This document shows positions 20,055 to 35,700 of a DNA stretch of 64,000 bases, one piece after another. The translations under genes were made by a program, and so were the position numbers. Source of the DNA: Paragordius varius. Lineage: Eukaryota; Nematomorpha. Location: NCBI GenBank assembly GCA_964247055.1, contig OZ176060.1:1612001-1676000 (forward strand), in the 5' to 3' direction. The notes beneath the pieces are model-generated. The model was not told where the DNA came from. It saw nothing but the letters and a program-made list of their open reading frames with translations, and ran no database searches. Positions within the stretch are counted from its first letter, which is position 1, and every line of letters begins with the position of its first letter.

Positions 20055-23000
20055 CTGAATCTTATATCATTTCAGAATATTTATAGATTTGTTTGCTTGT
20101 AATTTTTGTAAACTGATTATTTATATTTACCATAATATTAAAGACGATCATATTTTCTTTTTAAAATTCTAAAATAACTCAGCAAAATCGTATATAGAAA
20201 AAGTATTTTTACAATATATTAAAGAATATTATACCGTTTATGCTTCAAAATATCGTAAGATTCGCCAAAATTTGGCTATAAAATAAATTTTTGAGTAAAA
20301 TATACAATTGTTGGAAAAACTGTTTTTGATGTCCAGAAGACTTTTATTTAAGTGAACTTGCTCATTTTAAACGGGTCCAAAAATTTGGGAGTTTTAGAAA
20401 CCACATGCAAATTTAATATAAAAATACTTGCCTTTTATACGCATAAGAAGTGATATTTTTGTAATATATGATTTAGTTTAAATCAAAAGAAATATTATTG
20501 CCAAATTTTGCCATTTTCTGATATGGCGCAGTTCCCCAAAAGCGGTAACTTTTTCTAATACACCTAATTTTCACAAAAAGCACCATGAAATTCCTAAATT
20601 AATTATCTATTAATATATATATATATATATTACAACAGGATACATTTTACACTTTGATATTGATGTTTAAACATGATTAAAATAAAGATATACTCTGTTT
20701 CGCAGCAATGTGACTTAGCGAAAACATTATTAATGAATCAATAATATACACAATAGAAAAATAACGGCCTTACAACAGTGTTATTTGAAGTGCTTTTATG
20801 CAGAAAAAAACAATTGTTGTATCAATAAACTCATAATCCGAAAACTTTCTTGTTACTTTTATGTGTGGCTTAAAAACAACGTTTTTTTATAAAATAGGGT
20901 AACTGACGGTCACACTACCCACCTTAATTTATTCAAAAGTAAATATTAATTATATAACAATAAATAAATAAAAAATGAAAAATTTCACTATTAAATAATT
21001 TACTATATATTTTTCAACTAGCGTAAATCTCGTGCTGCTACGCAGCCCGAGGAAGTCCTTCGGACTTCTGGGGGGTGGGGGGGGGGGGGGGGGGGGTATT
21101 TGAAAAAAGGGACAATAAAATGATCCACATATGTGGATTTTTTCGAAACATTATATAATATCTATGATCTCATAGGAATTCTAACAGGTGCATTCATACT
21201 AATATATTGTTTACTTGGGCGAAAAATAGATTTAAAAAAATATTTTTGTGGACTTTGTTTTTTTTAAAAAAATGGCATTTTACGGGGGGAGGGGTAAAAA
21301 GAGGGCCTAAATTAAAAACCGAGCCGACTATGTTCGGCGCAATCGAAAATTAGTAAAAAACATATTTGAAATTGAATGGTCCAACAATGACCGCGAGAAA
21401 AAATATTTGACTAATTTTCTTTTGGTTTCAACCCCTACGCTTTTTTTTCCGAATCTTAATTAATTTGGTCATAGCTTCCATACCCAATCCTCCTTCTGAG
21501 GAGTTGAAGGAGCCTATTTAGAAAAGAGCACCCAAAAACGTTAATTGATTGACTAATTCATTTTTATCTCTATAATAATCGTAGGCTTTCCTACAGTACA
21601 TAATATTTTGGTTTTATTAGGCTAAAAGACCATAAACTCAAAATTTCATTCGGTGCACATAGAACAGATAAGGGGATAAGCAACACCCTTGTCTGACTAA
21701 TTTCAAGATAATTATTTTTTCTATGTCCCCTGCTGATGTTCTAATAATCGCTTTTTATTTACATGAGAAGTGGGACGATACCCCTAGTAACTTTACTGTT
21801 TCTTAAAAGAGTCATACCGAATTATAAGCTAGTTTTTAAATAAAAAACGCGTAAAATTCTTTCTAAAACTCTCTATATGTTTCCATTATCCTTTTCATGT
21901 TTGATATATGGTCTCTTGTGCTCTCATACATCCGGCTTGATATTCTGGTATTTCCAACTGTATAATACTGCATCCTGTTTTGTATTATTTTTAGTATTAC
22001 CTTACTAAGGTGGCTAATAAAAGCTATGTTTCGGCAGTTTTCGCACCGGAGTATATTACCTTTTTAGATATTGTGAGATATGGAGTTGATATCCAGTCTT
22101 TTGACCACACACATGTTTCCCAAACTTTTTGGCATAATAACGTTTCTACAGGAATAGCTTTTATGAGTATTAGGATATTGTCGAATCAGTTCGATTTGCT
22201 GTTAAGCATTTGTTGTAAGGCGATTACATCATCCTCTCTCAATATACTGGAACACGTTCCTCTTTTAATTGCAAATATTTTACTAGAGGTGCCTGATAGA
22301 GGTTTTAGGTGTATTCCTTCCGTATTTTTCGTACTTCTGTTTGTTTGCACAATATGAAGACATTCTCCTTTTTAATATTTTGGGAATATATGGGATTTGT
22401 AAAACATTTGCTTCAGTCTCGGGAACGGTGGCTGCAATATTGTTTATTAAGAAAGCCTTCATAATCCTTCCATGTTTGTCGTGAAATTTTTTTATATATG
22501 TTAACCATATATCCACCCTTGATTTAGCTTTTCTCCGCTTTTCTGTTATATCTAATCTCTTTTCCGAGATCCATTTCTTTTTCCATTTTACCCAACCTTT
22601 TCATTTGCCACTTCATTAATAACATTTTTTAAAGCTTCCCATAGTTGTTCAGAACATTAATTGAGTAATCTATGTTTTGTTTCTGATCTACATTTGGAGT
22701 GTTACGGGTGTCATGTCTGTATTGTTTGACGTTATTTTTATTATTTTATGTTTGAATTTTGTTATTAAAATCTCATGATCGCCAGAGCAATCACTGTTTG
22801 TGCTTCATCTTGTATCGATTATAAAGCTTTTTCATTTTTGTGGACATATTATATAATCGATTTGAATTTTGTATTCGCATGGAGAAATCCATGTGTATAG
22901 TTTCCTGTTGTGCTGTGGAAATCATGTGTTGGTTATCATCAACTCATTTTCTTGGCAAAAATTGATCAGTGCCTCCCCGGCCTCGTTTCGTTCTCATCCA

Positions 23001-26000
23001 TATGGGCCAACTATTTGATCTACTCTACCTCTACCAACTTTGCTGTTCCAATCACCTCCTATGATAATCATATCTCCTTTCTTCGTTTCATCCAAAACTA
23101 TTTGCAACTTTGCATCAAAATCCTCTATGTCTTCTTTGGGAGCATTTGACGTAAGAGCATTACTATGTATGGAAATTTAAGTGGCTTAGCATTCAGTCTA
23201 ATACTCCTGATTCTGGGTGTATATGGTGTATAACTAATGAGACTTTTATTTAATTTGTTTTTTATTAATACTGCAAGCCTTCTGATTTCTGATCATCTCT
23301 CCCCGATAGCAAGGCATATTTTTCGTTTTGTTTGCGCTACTTTTTTGCATAGTCTTCGTTAAATCTAGTATATCTGAGTTCAATTTTTCCATTTCCCTTT
23401 CAATTATAACCTGTTTGGTTTCTGTTAACGAACGCACAATCCAGGACCCGATTATAATATGATCAAATTGTACCTATTTTTTGGCAATAAAAATCGAGGG
23501 TGGTTTGCCATTGCTTTCGTTCTTTACCCGCTTTACAAAAAAATTTAAAACTAGGATAAAATTCAGCTTTTTTAAATATGGTAAACACATATTGGCACAA
23601 AACACCCTCATCATTTCGTTGTGTCGCTTTCTCTATATAATATCAACGTTTTAAATATACCTTAATGCATTTTTTTATTTTTTGAATATATTAGGGCATT
23701 CTTCGTTTTTTTTGAAAATATATTTTATACTTTTTTATAGAGATCTATATTTACAAACTCATGAAGTGCAAATGGTTTAAATATTAATCAAAAATTACGA
23801 AAACTCGATAAAAATTTGTTTTAAGAGGTTACTTATTTTATTTAAAAAACAAACCTCCGAAATATTTAATGAGTTTTTAAATCTACACATATTTTCACGT
23901 CTTCACAACTTTTACAATAATATATTTATAATATGTTATCATATCTATATCCTTTCTTAATATTCTTAGATTAAATTATTTTTAGTTTTATCAACAGAGA
24001 GCATTACATATTGAGATCAGTTCTTTAATATAGAATTAGTTTTTAACATAATATTAGTACTGTATTTAAAACTTGTTATATCTCAATTAATCCATTTCTT
24101 AGATAACTTCAACCTGTTAAACATGTATAATGGCATAAATTTATTTATCATTAAATATACATATAAGAATAAAAACATTATAATCGAAAGATTTAGAAAA
24201 TTTCATTCCTCTGGATTCGGGATCTGTTATATAATATATTTAAATATATTTTTGATATGAGTAATTGCAAACCCAAAATTTTTAATATTGAATTTAAACA
24301 AAATGTTATTAACTCGTGGATGAAAGAGGTACTAATCTAATGAGTTTAAGAAAGGAATAAATTTTGTTACATGTCATTAATAATTGTAATTAATATTTGA
24401 TCGGAGAAACTTGCCCCCTACTATCCTAATATATCGGGATAAATTTGGTTATAGTATATATATAAATAGCAATATTTATATTTAATATTAATTAAAATAG
24501 ATTCTGAAGTTTTACATTATTTTGCTGAAATATTTAGTATTCCTAAAATAAAGGCAGAAGTGCAGAAAATGGGACAAAAATTTATAAGCTAGATATTGAA
24601 ACCCAATAATAGCATATATTTAATGTAATATTAAATATTTAAGAGTTTTACTATTTTATATCATAAGAAAACGGTATAAAAACACTTTGAGGTAGAATGA
24701 AAATTCCTCTGCATAATGCGATGATTATAGACAATTCGATAAAAAGTAGTCTTGAAAAAATTTTTAGACATAAAACTTATTAAATTGAGTTGATAGTCAT
24801 AATTTTATATAAGAATTTAATATTTTGTTTTATCCTGTTCATATATGCCTTTTTCAAAACCAATTTTATATGATATTATAATTTAGCTTATCAACACCGA
24901 TTCCCAAAAATTTTATTAATTAGTTTTTGTTATTTGGAATCCTTAAAGGTTTAATACAAAAAACTATTAAGTTGTGAAAGTCTGCTCAACCGATTTAAAT
25001 TTTGTTTTGAAATGGGAAAAGTGCATGATGATAATCATGAGTTATGGCATAGGGATTTGTTTAATTAAAAGAGCTTATTATCAGGGGATGTTAAAGCCTA
25101 TGCCTTTTAAAATTGTTAATATCAGTTTCGGTATAATTACGACCTTTTGGCATGGCTATTATGTAAATGGAAATTTTTTTAAATCACTGGAAAGAGCACA
25201 TGAGAATTTTAAAATTTCCTATTAGAATATCAATTATCATGATCTTAATTATCGGCAGTGTCATTTTAATGTGACCACAAAAGATGTTGAGGGATTAATT
25301 TATCCCCTTATCTCCTAAAAAAATAATTAAATTTTGGTTATTATATTAATTGCAAGTAGTTTGGGGGTTGATGAAAAGCATTAGAATATAAGAGATGTGC
25401 CCACTAAAACACTAAATTGTAAATAGATGAATGAAATAAGATTTTTATTGGACATTAATAAAATTTCAATTTTTAAATTATGGCTACTACTAAATGTGTC
25501 CAAAGCTGTATAAATATATTTTAGGAAATGCCCAATTCTTTAAAATTATACCATCCAAAGAATTCAATATACCAGTTTATCAGCTCGAAGTATATATGTG
25601 TATAAAAAATTAGCTAGACTGGCTGAAAACATATAATCGGATTTATTGGCTGAGTTAAAACAGACGGTATATGTGTTAAGGGGCTTGGGCCTTCGGTTAA
25701 GAAGAAACTCTAATGAAAATGAACAACCATATTAATAACGTGTCAAAAACGAGATCGAGGAAATTAAATTTATAGCTATATGATAGGTTGTCTTATCTGA
25801 AGCTGTTACGAATAAAAAATTTATAATAGATATTAATAATAGTGACTTACTCTTTAACAAGGCAAGTAAGATTATATTTGCGGGGATTGAAATCGTTTTT
25901 ATATAAAACATCAACTTCTGCCCACATGTAAGTAGCATTCTATATAATATAATTAAAAATTAGAATATATTTAATGTTAATAACAAAGTGGGCTAAAAAT

Positions 26001-29000
26001 ACTTTTATAAATCCCATATCAATCGTAACTAAAGTTTGGTATAAATATTAAGTTAATAAATCGGTGCGAATAGTAGAAAAAGGTTTGGCTAGATCATATC
26101 GCAATTTATTAGCACAGGTCGTGTATAAATACACACGGCCAGCTAATATTAATTCCTATAGCATTGACAGCGAAAGTGTTTTTCAACACTTAAAATTTTT
26201 AAGCTGTTCTTTAACATTTAAAGTTGAATAATTTTTTAGACTTTGCGTATGACCATATTTTCCTATTTTTTTAATTTATTTTTTTATTTAAATTAACATT
26301 TTTTATTATTAAAAACTTTTCTAATTTTCACCAATTCACAATACAAATAGTTAATGTTTTTAACTAAAAATGTAAACAAGAAACCACAAAACTTATATAT
26401 TTTTTAGTATCTTATTTTAAATAGAATTTAAACTCTAATAAATATATACAGTACATTTGATAATCTTTAAAATGGGTTAAATTAAGAGATACGTTTAAAT
26501 TGATAAGAAAAAGTTTATGGTTACTAAAAGTGAACGAAATTAAAATGTTGAAGGGCCAACGTGAAGTGTTCTTTAACACTCTTGAAGTGAAAATGATATA
26601 TTTACTACTAATCCCAAATGGCAAATAATACATTTAAGATTATATTTTGTAGTAATAAACTTTAAAATATTAAAAAATAAAATCGCCCTTTGGCTTCGAA
26701 GTTAATTAAACTAGCGATTTTGCGGTAAAATATTCAATTAATAATTTATTTGCATAAATATTTACCCACAAGTATAAAAAATAATTTAAATATTTAATAA
26801 AAAAAGAAATCGTCTTTATGATGACTTAAGTAGCATATAATTTTAATAAAGTAAACAATTCGAGGCGAAAAAAATCCTTATTCAGTCATTTGATGTTGTA
26901 TTTAATATTTTTGTCGCTATTTTGGGCTTTTGATCACTTTACCTAAAAATTCCAACAACAGCGGAGTTCATGTATTTTTTTAAGACTGTGTACACAAAAA
27001 TAATTTTGAGGAGGTATGTATTATCTGATGGAAAAATGTACATATGCTTTTGCTTTTGGGTTAAAAAGAGTCATTTAGGAAAATTATACAGTTTTGTAAT
27101 AATTGATCCATATTGAAAATCTGATAATTTTACAATGTGAATAATAAAATTTTTTGGTGAAAACTAAAAGCTCCATTTCAAAAATTATCCTTAAAGTTTA
27201 TGATATGATTAAGAATATCCCTACAAATTCAGAAGAATTTGAGATGGCTCAAACGATATCGTTATAATATATATCTTTGATGTTGATCCGATAATAGCGC
27301 AGATTTTGATCCGATAATAGCGCAATTTAAGCCACACACACATCGTTTTTTATAATCTAATTGCTTTCATCACATGCCATCTGACTTGCAGGGTATGAAT
27401 ACTTTAAAAGTAGGCTTTGTTTGAACTTATACCCTAGTATTTTATAATTATTAATTTTGTTCCGACTATTTAATATACCTATACATAATTAAATTCAATT
27501 TTGCTATAATCTATTTTCTGAGGTCCAGGAATCACAGCTATTATGCTTTACTGATAAAACTTCATTTCTATTAGTCGCTTTTTAATTCAGTCGGGAAATT
27601 TCTTATTTTTAAGAATTAAGTTTAATTGTTGCATTTTTATCCTTGTTACTCTTTTGTTAGTGTCTATTGTAGAGGTGCCATTTATGGAGATAATTGCTAT
27701 AAGGTGTGTAAGGTTGTTCTGTAAATTAGTTTTATTTGTCATATATTGAGTTTTCTTGGGGTTAATTTTCAGCTCCAACTTAATGCTTTTGTTTTCTATA
27801 TTTTTAAAAGTCTTAGTAAGTCCTCCTTTGTTTCGGCAAGAATCGTTTCGTCGGCAGAAGCAAGATATTGATGGCCTCACCTCCTATTTTGATGCCTGTT
27901 GAGTCTTCTTCTATTGTTTGCATGGTGTTTTCAGAATATAAGTTGAATGGAGGTAATAGTGTGCAACCTCGTCTGACCCTCATTTGTATATTTATTGTTT
28001 GGTCGGTGCCTTCGAAGATAACTGCTTTTTGATTTTTGCAGAGATTGTCCATTATTTTATTATGTGTTGCGGAATGCCTTTCTTTATTAGTGTATTTCAT
28101 AGTTTTCCATGGTCTCTTATATCATAGGATTGTGAAGGAGACAGATTAAAATATTCTCGTTGTAATCATTGGCTTATTTCAATTTTTAAAATCAGTGTTA
28201 GATATGAAGTTATTGTACCAAATCCCCATTTAAAATTTCTTTGAGAAGATTTCGTTTTTGGGTGTATAACGATATTATTCGGTATTCGTATTCTTTTTCT
28301 AAATCTTTTTAAAAATTGATTTAAAGATTAGTCCAATCTTTTGGCCATTCGTAATTTATCAAAATCGTTAGGCATTAATTGGTTATGTTTTGGTACTTCC
28401 CTCGGAATGCCGTATATCTTGGGGGTTTTGGTTTAGAGATTTGTAACGCTTATTCAATATTTGCCCGCGTTAATCTAGGATCTTTATTCTAGTGATTATG
28501 GTATGTTGTATTTGTTTTAAATTTTGCCTCAATAATTTATTTTTTCCTTTTTAAATTCCCCCAGTTGTTTACAATGGGGTAGATTGCGAACACGTTTTAT
28601 ATAAAAAAAATCAATTTTTATTATATACATCATCACCTAACCATAGCAAAACCCAACCATTTATATATAGTCAGACCATCAAGATGGACGGCACAATAGA
28701 AGAACAATGGAATGAAACTAAAAAAATAGGTTACGCAGCACTGTTAGAAAAAAGAACTAAACTAACTATGTTTAGAAATCGCTGATAGGAAACATGCCAA
28801 AGCTTACAGGCAAAACACTGATCGCGCCTTGTAAATAAATAAAGTGAGATACAGACAATATATGATGTGAAATTGAAACAGATTAGATCTACTTCTTTCT
28901 AAACAAATTCATCTTTAAAAAGCACAACAATAACAATGAAGGTAACATGCTAACCAAAATTAAGGAAATTAGTATAAAATAATCATTTTATAAAATTTTT

Positions 29001-32000
29001 AGTTAATGTGAGATCGAACGTCTTAATTATTCCCCTTCTAAAGTGGGCCTATAAAATGAACGCATATACCGATATTACGTGATAAACATTTTAATATATG
29101 CTGGATTATGGCATCAAAAACATATTTTGAAAATTCATAATTTATTAAAAAAATTAATTTCTAGCAAAACTTTGTTGAATTATACATCATACTATTTCGA
29201 GGCGGAAAAAAAAGTAAACGCTTTCTATATTCGGATGATGAACATTTCTATCACCATAGAATTTTATTTTCGCTTTTCATCAAATTTAATTAAACATTTG
29301 TATAAAACAATTTAATTTAATAATAATTTGAAGACGAACGAATTTGTAATCGAAATTCTGAATAAGAGAAATGTTCAGCATCATTGATATATGTATAAAA
29401 AGTGTTGTTATAATATTTTAAAGTTTCCAATGCTTTTTCGCTAAAAATTAAATATTAGAAAATGAATGCATTTTTCAAAATTTTTATTGAATAAAATTTA
29501 TCTTGATCTCGCCATTTTGTCCTTATTTGTTAGAGAACTAGCCCAGCCGGTAAAAATAACTAAAAATGTTGTTTTGCTTTTAAAATATAGCATACGACAA
29601 AATATTTTTTGGAACATTTATAAAAAAATTAATTAGCATAATGTGAGAAAATTTTGCTATTTCCCGAATTTCCTGAAAAGTAAATAAATTTTTATATATT
29701 ATTTAAACCTCAAAACCAAAAGCACCATGATACTCTTGATACATTAATCCATATGATATTATATATTTCATCAGGATATTATTTACACCCTCGATTTTTG
29801 CGCAGTGTTAGATATTTTTATTATATATTTATATAATTAAAGGCATATTCTCCGCCTTATTCAATAAGTTCTTACTTTATAAAAACCCGCACCTCAGAAT
29901 TTTAATATAGGATACATCTAAAATTAAATGATTTTGTAAAACAATTTATATATAACATAAATCTAAAGATGAACAAATCAACACTTAGAAGTGATATCAG
30001 TGCTCAACAAAAAATTTCCTAAAATTAAATTTTAACAAAGTATGCTTGCGCTAATTATAAAGCCCCCTTAATAGGGGCACAAATTTAAACTTTCGCATCT
30101 TTTATTAAAAATATATTTATTATATAGCATAGCTTGGCAAAAGTTTTGTAACAAAGTATTCAAAAAATTTTTAACATAATATGCGCTATTGCGATTTTAC
30201 GACGAACAAATATTACAAAATTGCATATAACTTTCTTTTAATACTAGTAAGTACGTCAAAAACAACGTAGTACTAACTAATCTATCAGGATATATAGATA
30301 TATATTTCATCAGGATTTTAATCCCCCCCCCTATGATTTTGTGCGCATTATTATTCTTTATACTTATATTTATATGTATTATTCGGACATTCCATAAACA
30401 TTGCCGAAATATTTTATAATTTTATGAAATGTTTTGAAAATACCTTCCAAATTGCTGGACATTTTTGGAACAAAAATGTAGCCGTCAAATTGTACTGATT
30501 ATTGAACTCGGCGGGACATATATAATGGTTTTGTTTATTGTCCTTTAATACAACTTTCGCATCCACTGGTTTTTTATGAACAAATGTAACGATAAATCCA
30601 TCATCCTGACATTCTGTTTCAACTAGATGTATTGAAAAATAATTTAAAAACTTTAGTTAAAGTTTACGAAATTTATGTTCTTAAACTTATTAAAGTCATT
30701 AACGTTTAAAATCATGGTTTTGTAAATTTTCCGATAATATGATTATATTTAGGTTTTTTTCATTTATCACAAGTTATCTTTTAAAAGTTTACATTGATCC
30801 TGAAACATTTAATTAAAACTTGCTTACCTAAATTATATAAAGTATTTAACTTTTAGTGAACTATCTTTTTCATTCAAAATCAACATTTTCATCTAAAAAA
30901 AATTCTTAGTTTAGTTTTTCAAACATATTTTAATCAAGGACAACCTTAAAAGGTTTAAACAAAAATTTCGATTTAAATTTTCTCAAAGCCTGGTTTGATA
31001 TTGGAAGTTAAAAAAATCACCAAACGAATCCTTTATCAAATATGTGAAGGAAGCCGCTGTTAAATGAGGCGGCATTGATATCGAGGCGAAAATTAGTGAT
31101 GCATTTATAAACAGGTTGCAACTGAAAGCTTGACTTAGAACTCCTAACAAGTTTTTATGACGCAAGAATAGATGGGGAACCGATATGTTTGAATAGTGTA
31201 TTCGACATTGCCATAAATTATGTAAGGACGGAAGAATGTTTCGCTGTGAGTGAACAATAGAAGCATTGCGATTGGAATTCAATGACACTATGTAGCAAAT
31301 GTGTATATCGACACACAATCAATCGATGTCCTCCGCTGAGAAATAATGCTTTAGCTACAAAATAGGAGGGAGCATTTTCAATCGAAGGGCATGAAACCCG
31401 GGTAAAATCGATAGTATTGGATTCCACAGCAGCCGCCAAGATAAGCGTAAGGCTTAAAAGGCTATTGAGACAAATTCAGTAGGACACCGGGTCTTCTGGA
31501 ATCAATCATCACTCCTGAGAGGTGAAAATTGGTTGGCAGTCCAAAAACGAAGGCGCTCAATGTTAACGTGGTGAGGTATCGGAAAAACAAGGTACGGACG
31601 TGCAATGTGGAGCTTTTGGCTGGAATGGAAAATCGGGAAAAATGGTGAAATGCATTGTGTTTGAAAAACACCAATTATTGATATTTGATTGAATTAAATT
31701 AATGTCTTCAATAATAACCAGTGCAATCATATAAATATAAATATTTTAAATAAATTTAACAAGCTTTTGTGCGGGGTTTGGATGTTTAAAAGGCTCCGAG
31801 GTTAAGTTATTTCCAAAGAGCGAGTATACCCAAAAAATTAAGTAAAGAAGAATCTTGTCACTGCAACCCAAATTAAGGAAGAAATAACGCGTTTGGTAAA
31901 AGCAGATATAAAACCACTAGACCAACGAAAGAAAAACTTACATAGATTTTCCCTTCAACTGTTGCCGATTATAGATTAACTCTAGGTGACGATAGCCATA

Positions 32001-32704
32001 CAATTTACTCGTTTGAAACACTAATTTCTAAAGTAGGGTTTAATATTTTTCAACTTTGTATGAAATACACATATTACCAAATCCCGATACACGAGATTCA
32101 ACATTTAACGATCGCCACTAGAATACCATGCTTACCTTTCTGGTCTTCTGCACCTATTATGTTTCATCGAGTCATGGATTGTTTAATCGATTGTCTCGGC
32201 ACCTCTAAATATGTTTAAATGGCGTGCCTACCGGCTACAGAGTTAGAGCACAAACAAAGCTTATAGCAAATTTAGAAAAAATTGCAAGATGCCGGTTATT
32301 TACGAGAAGATAAAATTAAGCTTTTCAATTTTTAATAACTCTAAAGTTATCTTTCATTAAAGTGTTGCATTTGGATATGTTATATATTAAGTATTTCATC
32401 AGCATTTTCTTTAAAATATATTTTTATAAATATATTTTTTATAATATTTATTTTTATTCAGCAAATTTATTAAAAAAGATCCTGATTCTAATCCACTATA
32501 AAATATTACTATAACCCCTTTTGATATTCGAAGCAGCACTTGTAATCAAATATTCAAAAATATAAGTGTTATATTATTTAAAAGTACAATTTATAAGGCT
32601 AATAGCTGATAAGGTAATCGCGTAAATAAAACTAATCGTATGAAAAACACATTATCTGTAAATATATTTCATACTTGATCCTGGATAGTTCAACTCCTAA
32701 AATA

Positions 32705-32756
<52 letters not shown>

Positions 32757-35700
32757 GTAATGAGTTTAGTTTATCAATTACTCAATAATTATGATATCTA
32801 ATTATAACATTTAACATTCTTGTAATAAATTTAAGGACCAATATCTTTCATATATATATAAAGTCATAACTACGTAAAAATTTAAAGCCTTCTTATGAAA
32901 AAATTATTTATACATTTTATAATACCCCCCCACCAGAATAGTGTCCGGGAAAAGACAAATATGCTTAAAAATTAATGTGACTAAACTGTTTCAAATTAAC
33001 TAAAAAAAACTGTTGATGATAAAGAAATAATTCTGGAAAAGGTTAGAAAACATTAGCATCAGCGAATATTATTAAATAAAAATTAAATAATAGATTTAAA
33101 ACTTTGGAAACAAAAAAGAATTAAACTTAAATATTGTGCAAATAATAACTAATAAGGACTTGATATGTCCATATACATGCCCTTAAATTCAAGCAATGGA
33201 ACAAAACGCAATGGTCTGCGAAATAATGATTTCAAATTTGATGTCTAAATACACGGAATAGTAAAAACCACATTAAATTACCCAGATCTACACTTACCTA
33301 CAAATGCTTGCTCCGATGAAAGACAGCGAAAAGTTTTATAACAATTTACAGACAGTTATATCGAAAACGTCTAAAAAGACATATCTTTAACCGCGAATAC
33401 GACTCCATTAGAAAACATCAGAGAGATTTAAGCGAAAATAATTTCAGAGGTGATATCATTGACTTGTGCCAACCAACTTAATTAATTCTCGCCAATTCTC
33501 AGTCTAAGAAGATGGCATTGCAAAATTGATACAGATAAGTGTATTTTAGGCTTATTTGTATTTAAAACATTTTTTAAAATTTAAATGAAGTGCACCCTAC
33601 TTAGAGTAATTAATCATTTATTTGGGTAATTTTATAGGCGCCTCATCTTATAGTGCCTTCGAAATTTAAAGAAGAATTATAGCTAATAACATGAATGAAT
33701 TATTAATCTCATTTCAACAAAACCAACACTAAAAATGATCAATTAATGCGTTAATAAAACCATTCCTATCAAAAGGTCAAATTACTAAACATCATAATAG
33801 TCCGGGCATGTCATTTGGGAAATCATTGATGGTCGTCAATTAAACGGATACAGAAAACGAGGCTTCATTGATGGTGTGATACACATATTTCCCCAATTTA
33901 TCTCTCCGCACACTTACAATACCGAAATAAAAATTGAAGAAATATTTTTACTAAATCGGTTAAGGTGATCGACGCATATGCATCATCAATAAAACACATA
34001 AATAAACATATTAAAGCAATAAAAATTAAGACGAACGGGGAAGATCCTTACGACAGAAAAATAATTACAAAAATGGTCAAACAAAAATGTAGGTGTTCAA
34101 AAATATTTATATTATAATATACCTTTATCATTTGATATCATTCATAAGGATAATAAGAAATATGCTAAAAAAAACTTATTTCTTAAACCCAATTTTTAAA
34201 AAGTGAAGCAAAAAACTGTGATTTCTACACGTGGTTTTTATTTGGGCTCCTTTAAATGTAAATTGGTAAAAAGAATGAAAATATATAAATTAAAACTCGG
34301 CTCGGAAAACAAAAATACCCCTCCAAAATTAAACGTTTTTGATCTAAAAATAGGAATGTCAAGAAATGTTTTTCGGTAAAAAATATTAATAAACGGCTTC
34401 TTAGCCTCAGAATGAATATTAGGTGATACCATTAAAAAGTTTAATATAAAAAAGTAAGTATAAAACAAACCAATTAAATCTAGCATAATTTTAGCATGTG
34501 CCTTACATTAATCTAATGTGATAAGAAGGGATATACCACACAATGAAATACCATATTTTAAAAATTATTTATTAAGCTTGCAGTTAAGCAGAGTTTATGA
34601 CACTGTGTGCAAAAAAAATTTAACATAAAAATTTTTTTTCATGAAAGCTAGTTTGTTTTTAACCCGGAAATTTTGGACAGTTGTCGAAAAAGTATGTATG
34701 TTAATTATATATATATATAAATATATATTAATTAACATACATATATATTAAAAGAGCAGCAGTTTAGTTTGATTAATGCCAAAAAATACAAATATAAAAA
34801 CGTAAATTCTTACTTTGCGTATTTTGAACCGACGGAATCGACAAAAAATCTGGAAAGTTTGACGTTGTCCACTTTCATATTTTAAATGAATCACATTTTC
34901 ATACCTTTCATCATCAATCTTATGTTTTTTTATGAAAAATAGATAAAAAAATTTTAACATTAATTAATATATTGTTTAATAAAGTTTGTGTCTAAGCGAT
35001 AAATTAAAAATTCTTTATATGTATGAAAAATTAAAAAAACAAATATTATTATTGTTTAAATATAACATTTTTAATTTATATAGGAAAATAATTATTATAA
35101 ATATGAATGTGGCCTTTAAGACATTTTTTAAAAAACTTTGGGCCCATTTGAATTTTCCCAGTTAAGTCCCACCTCTAAAAATATAGTGTTTTAAGAAATG
35201 AAGTCTCCTGAATACGAGACAATTTTCACATATTTTTATATTTTTTTGATGCGCCATACATAGTCGCTCACCTTTTTGATTGCATCGGTATTTACCCGCT
35301 ATCCCCGTAAAACGCCATTTTTGCAAATAATCCGACTAAAATGCAACAATGACTTAGTTTTGAGAGTTAGTCAGAAATTATCGGTATAAAGACAATTTTA
35401 CAGCGCTTTTGTTAAATTAGTAGAAAAGTCAGCTTTCTGCAAAATATAACACTTATAAATACATCAGGGCTTTAAATAAAATTTCGGAAAACACAACACA
35501 TAACTATTTCCATGAGGTCGCTGTTGAGACTTTTTTAATTAGCCACTGGTTGGGATTTTATCCTCTGTAAAAGGCTTCATCATCAAAAATAACGTGGCTT
35601 AGAAATGTTTCGCCCAGTTATAAGAGGTATTTATGAAAATTACCGCTTATTAGTTTTAAGTCAAATTCGCTTAAGTGCTAGTTTTTGGCTTTAATATGTA

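Noticed and set aside
22010-22357. Plus-strand 115-codon frame
   Set aside because: It is the shadow of the minus-strand LINE, which has recognisable endonuclease and RT motifs.
22800-23150. TGA codons at or next to Trp positions in a LINE endonuclease, hinting at UGA read as Trp
   Set aside because: Host exons and the other LINE copies use TGG for Trp, and this copy has other stops and frameshifts. Plain G-to-A decay explains it.
30983-31674. Three minus-strand open frames
   Set aside because: They overlap the plus-strand retroelement fossil and show no motif of their own.
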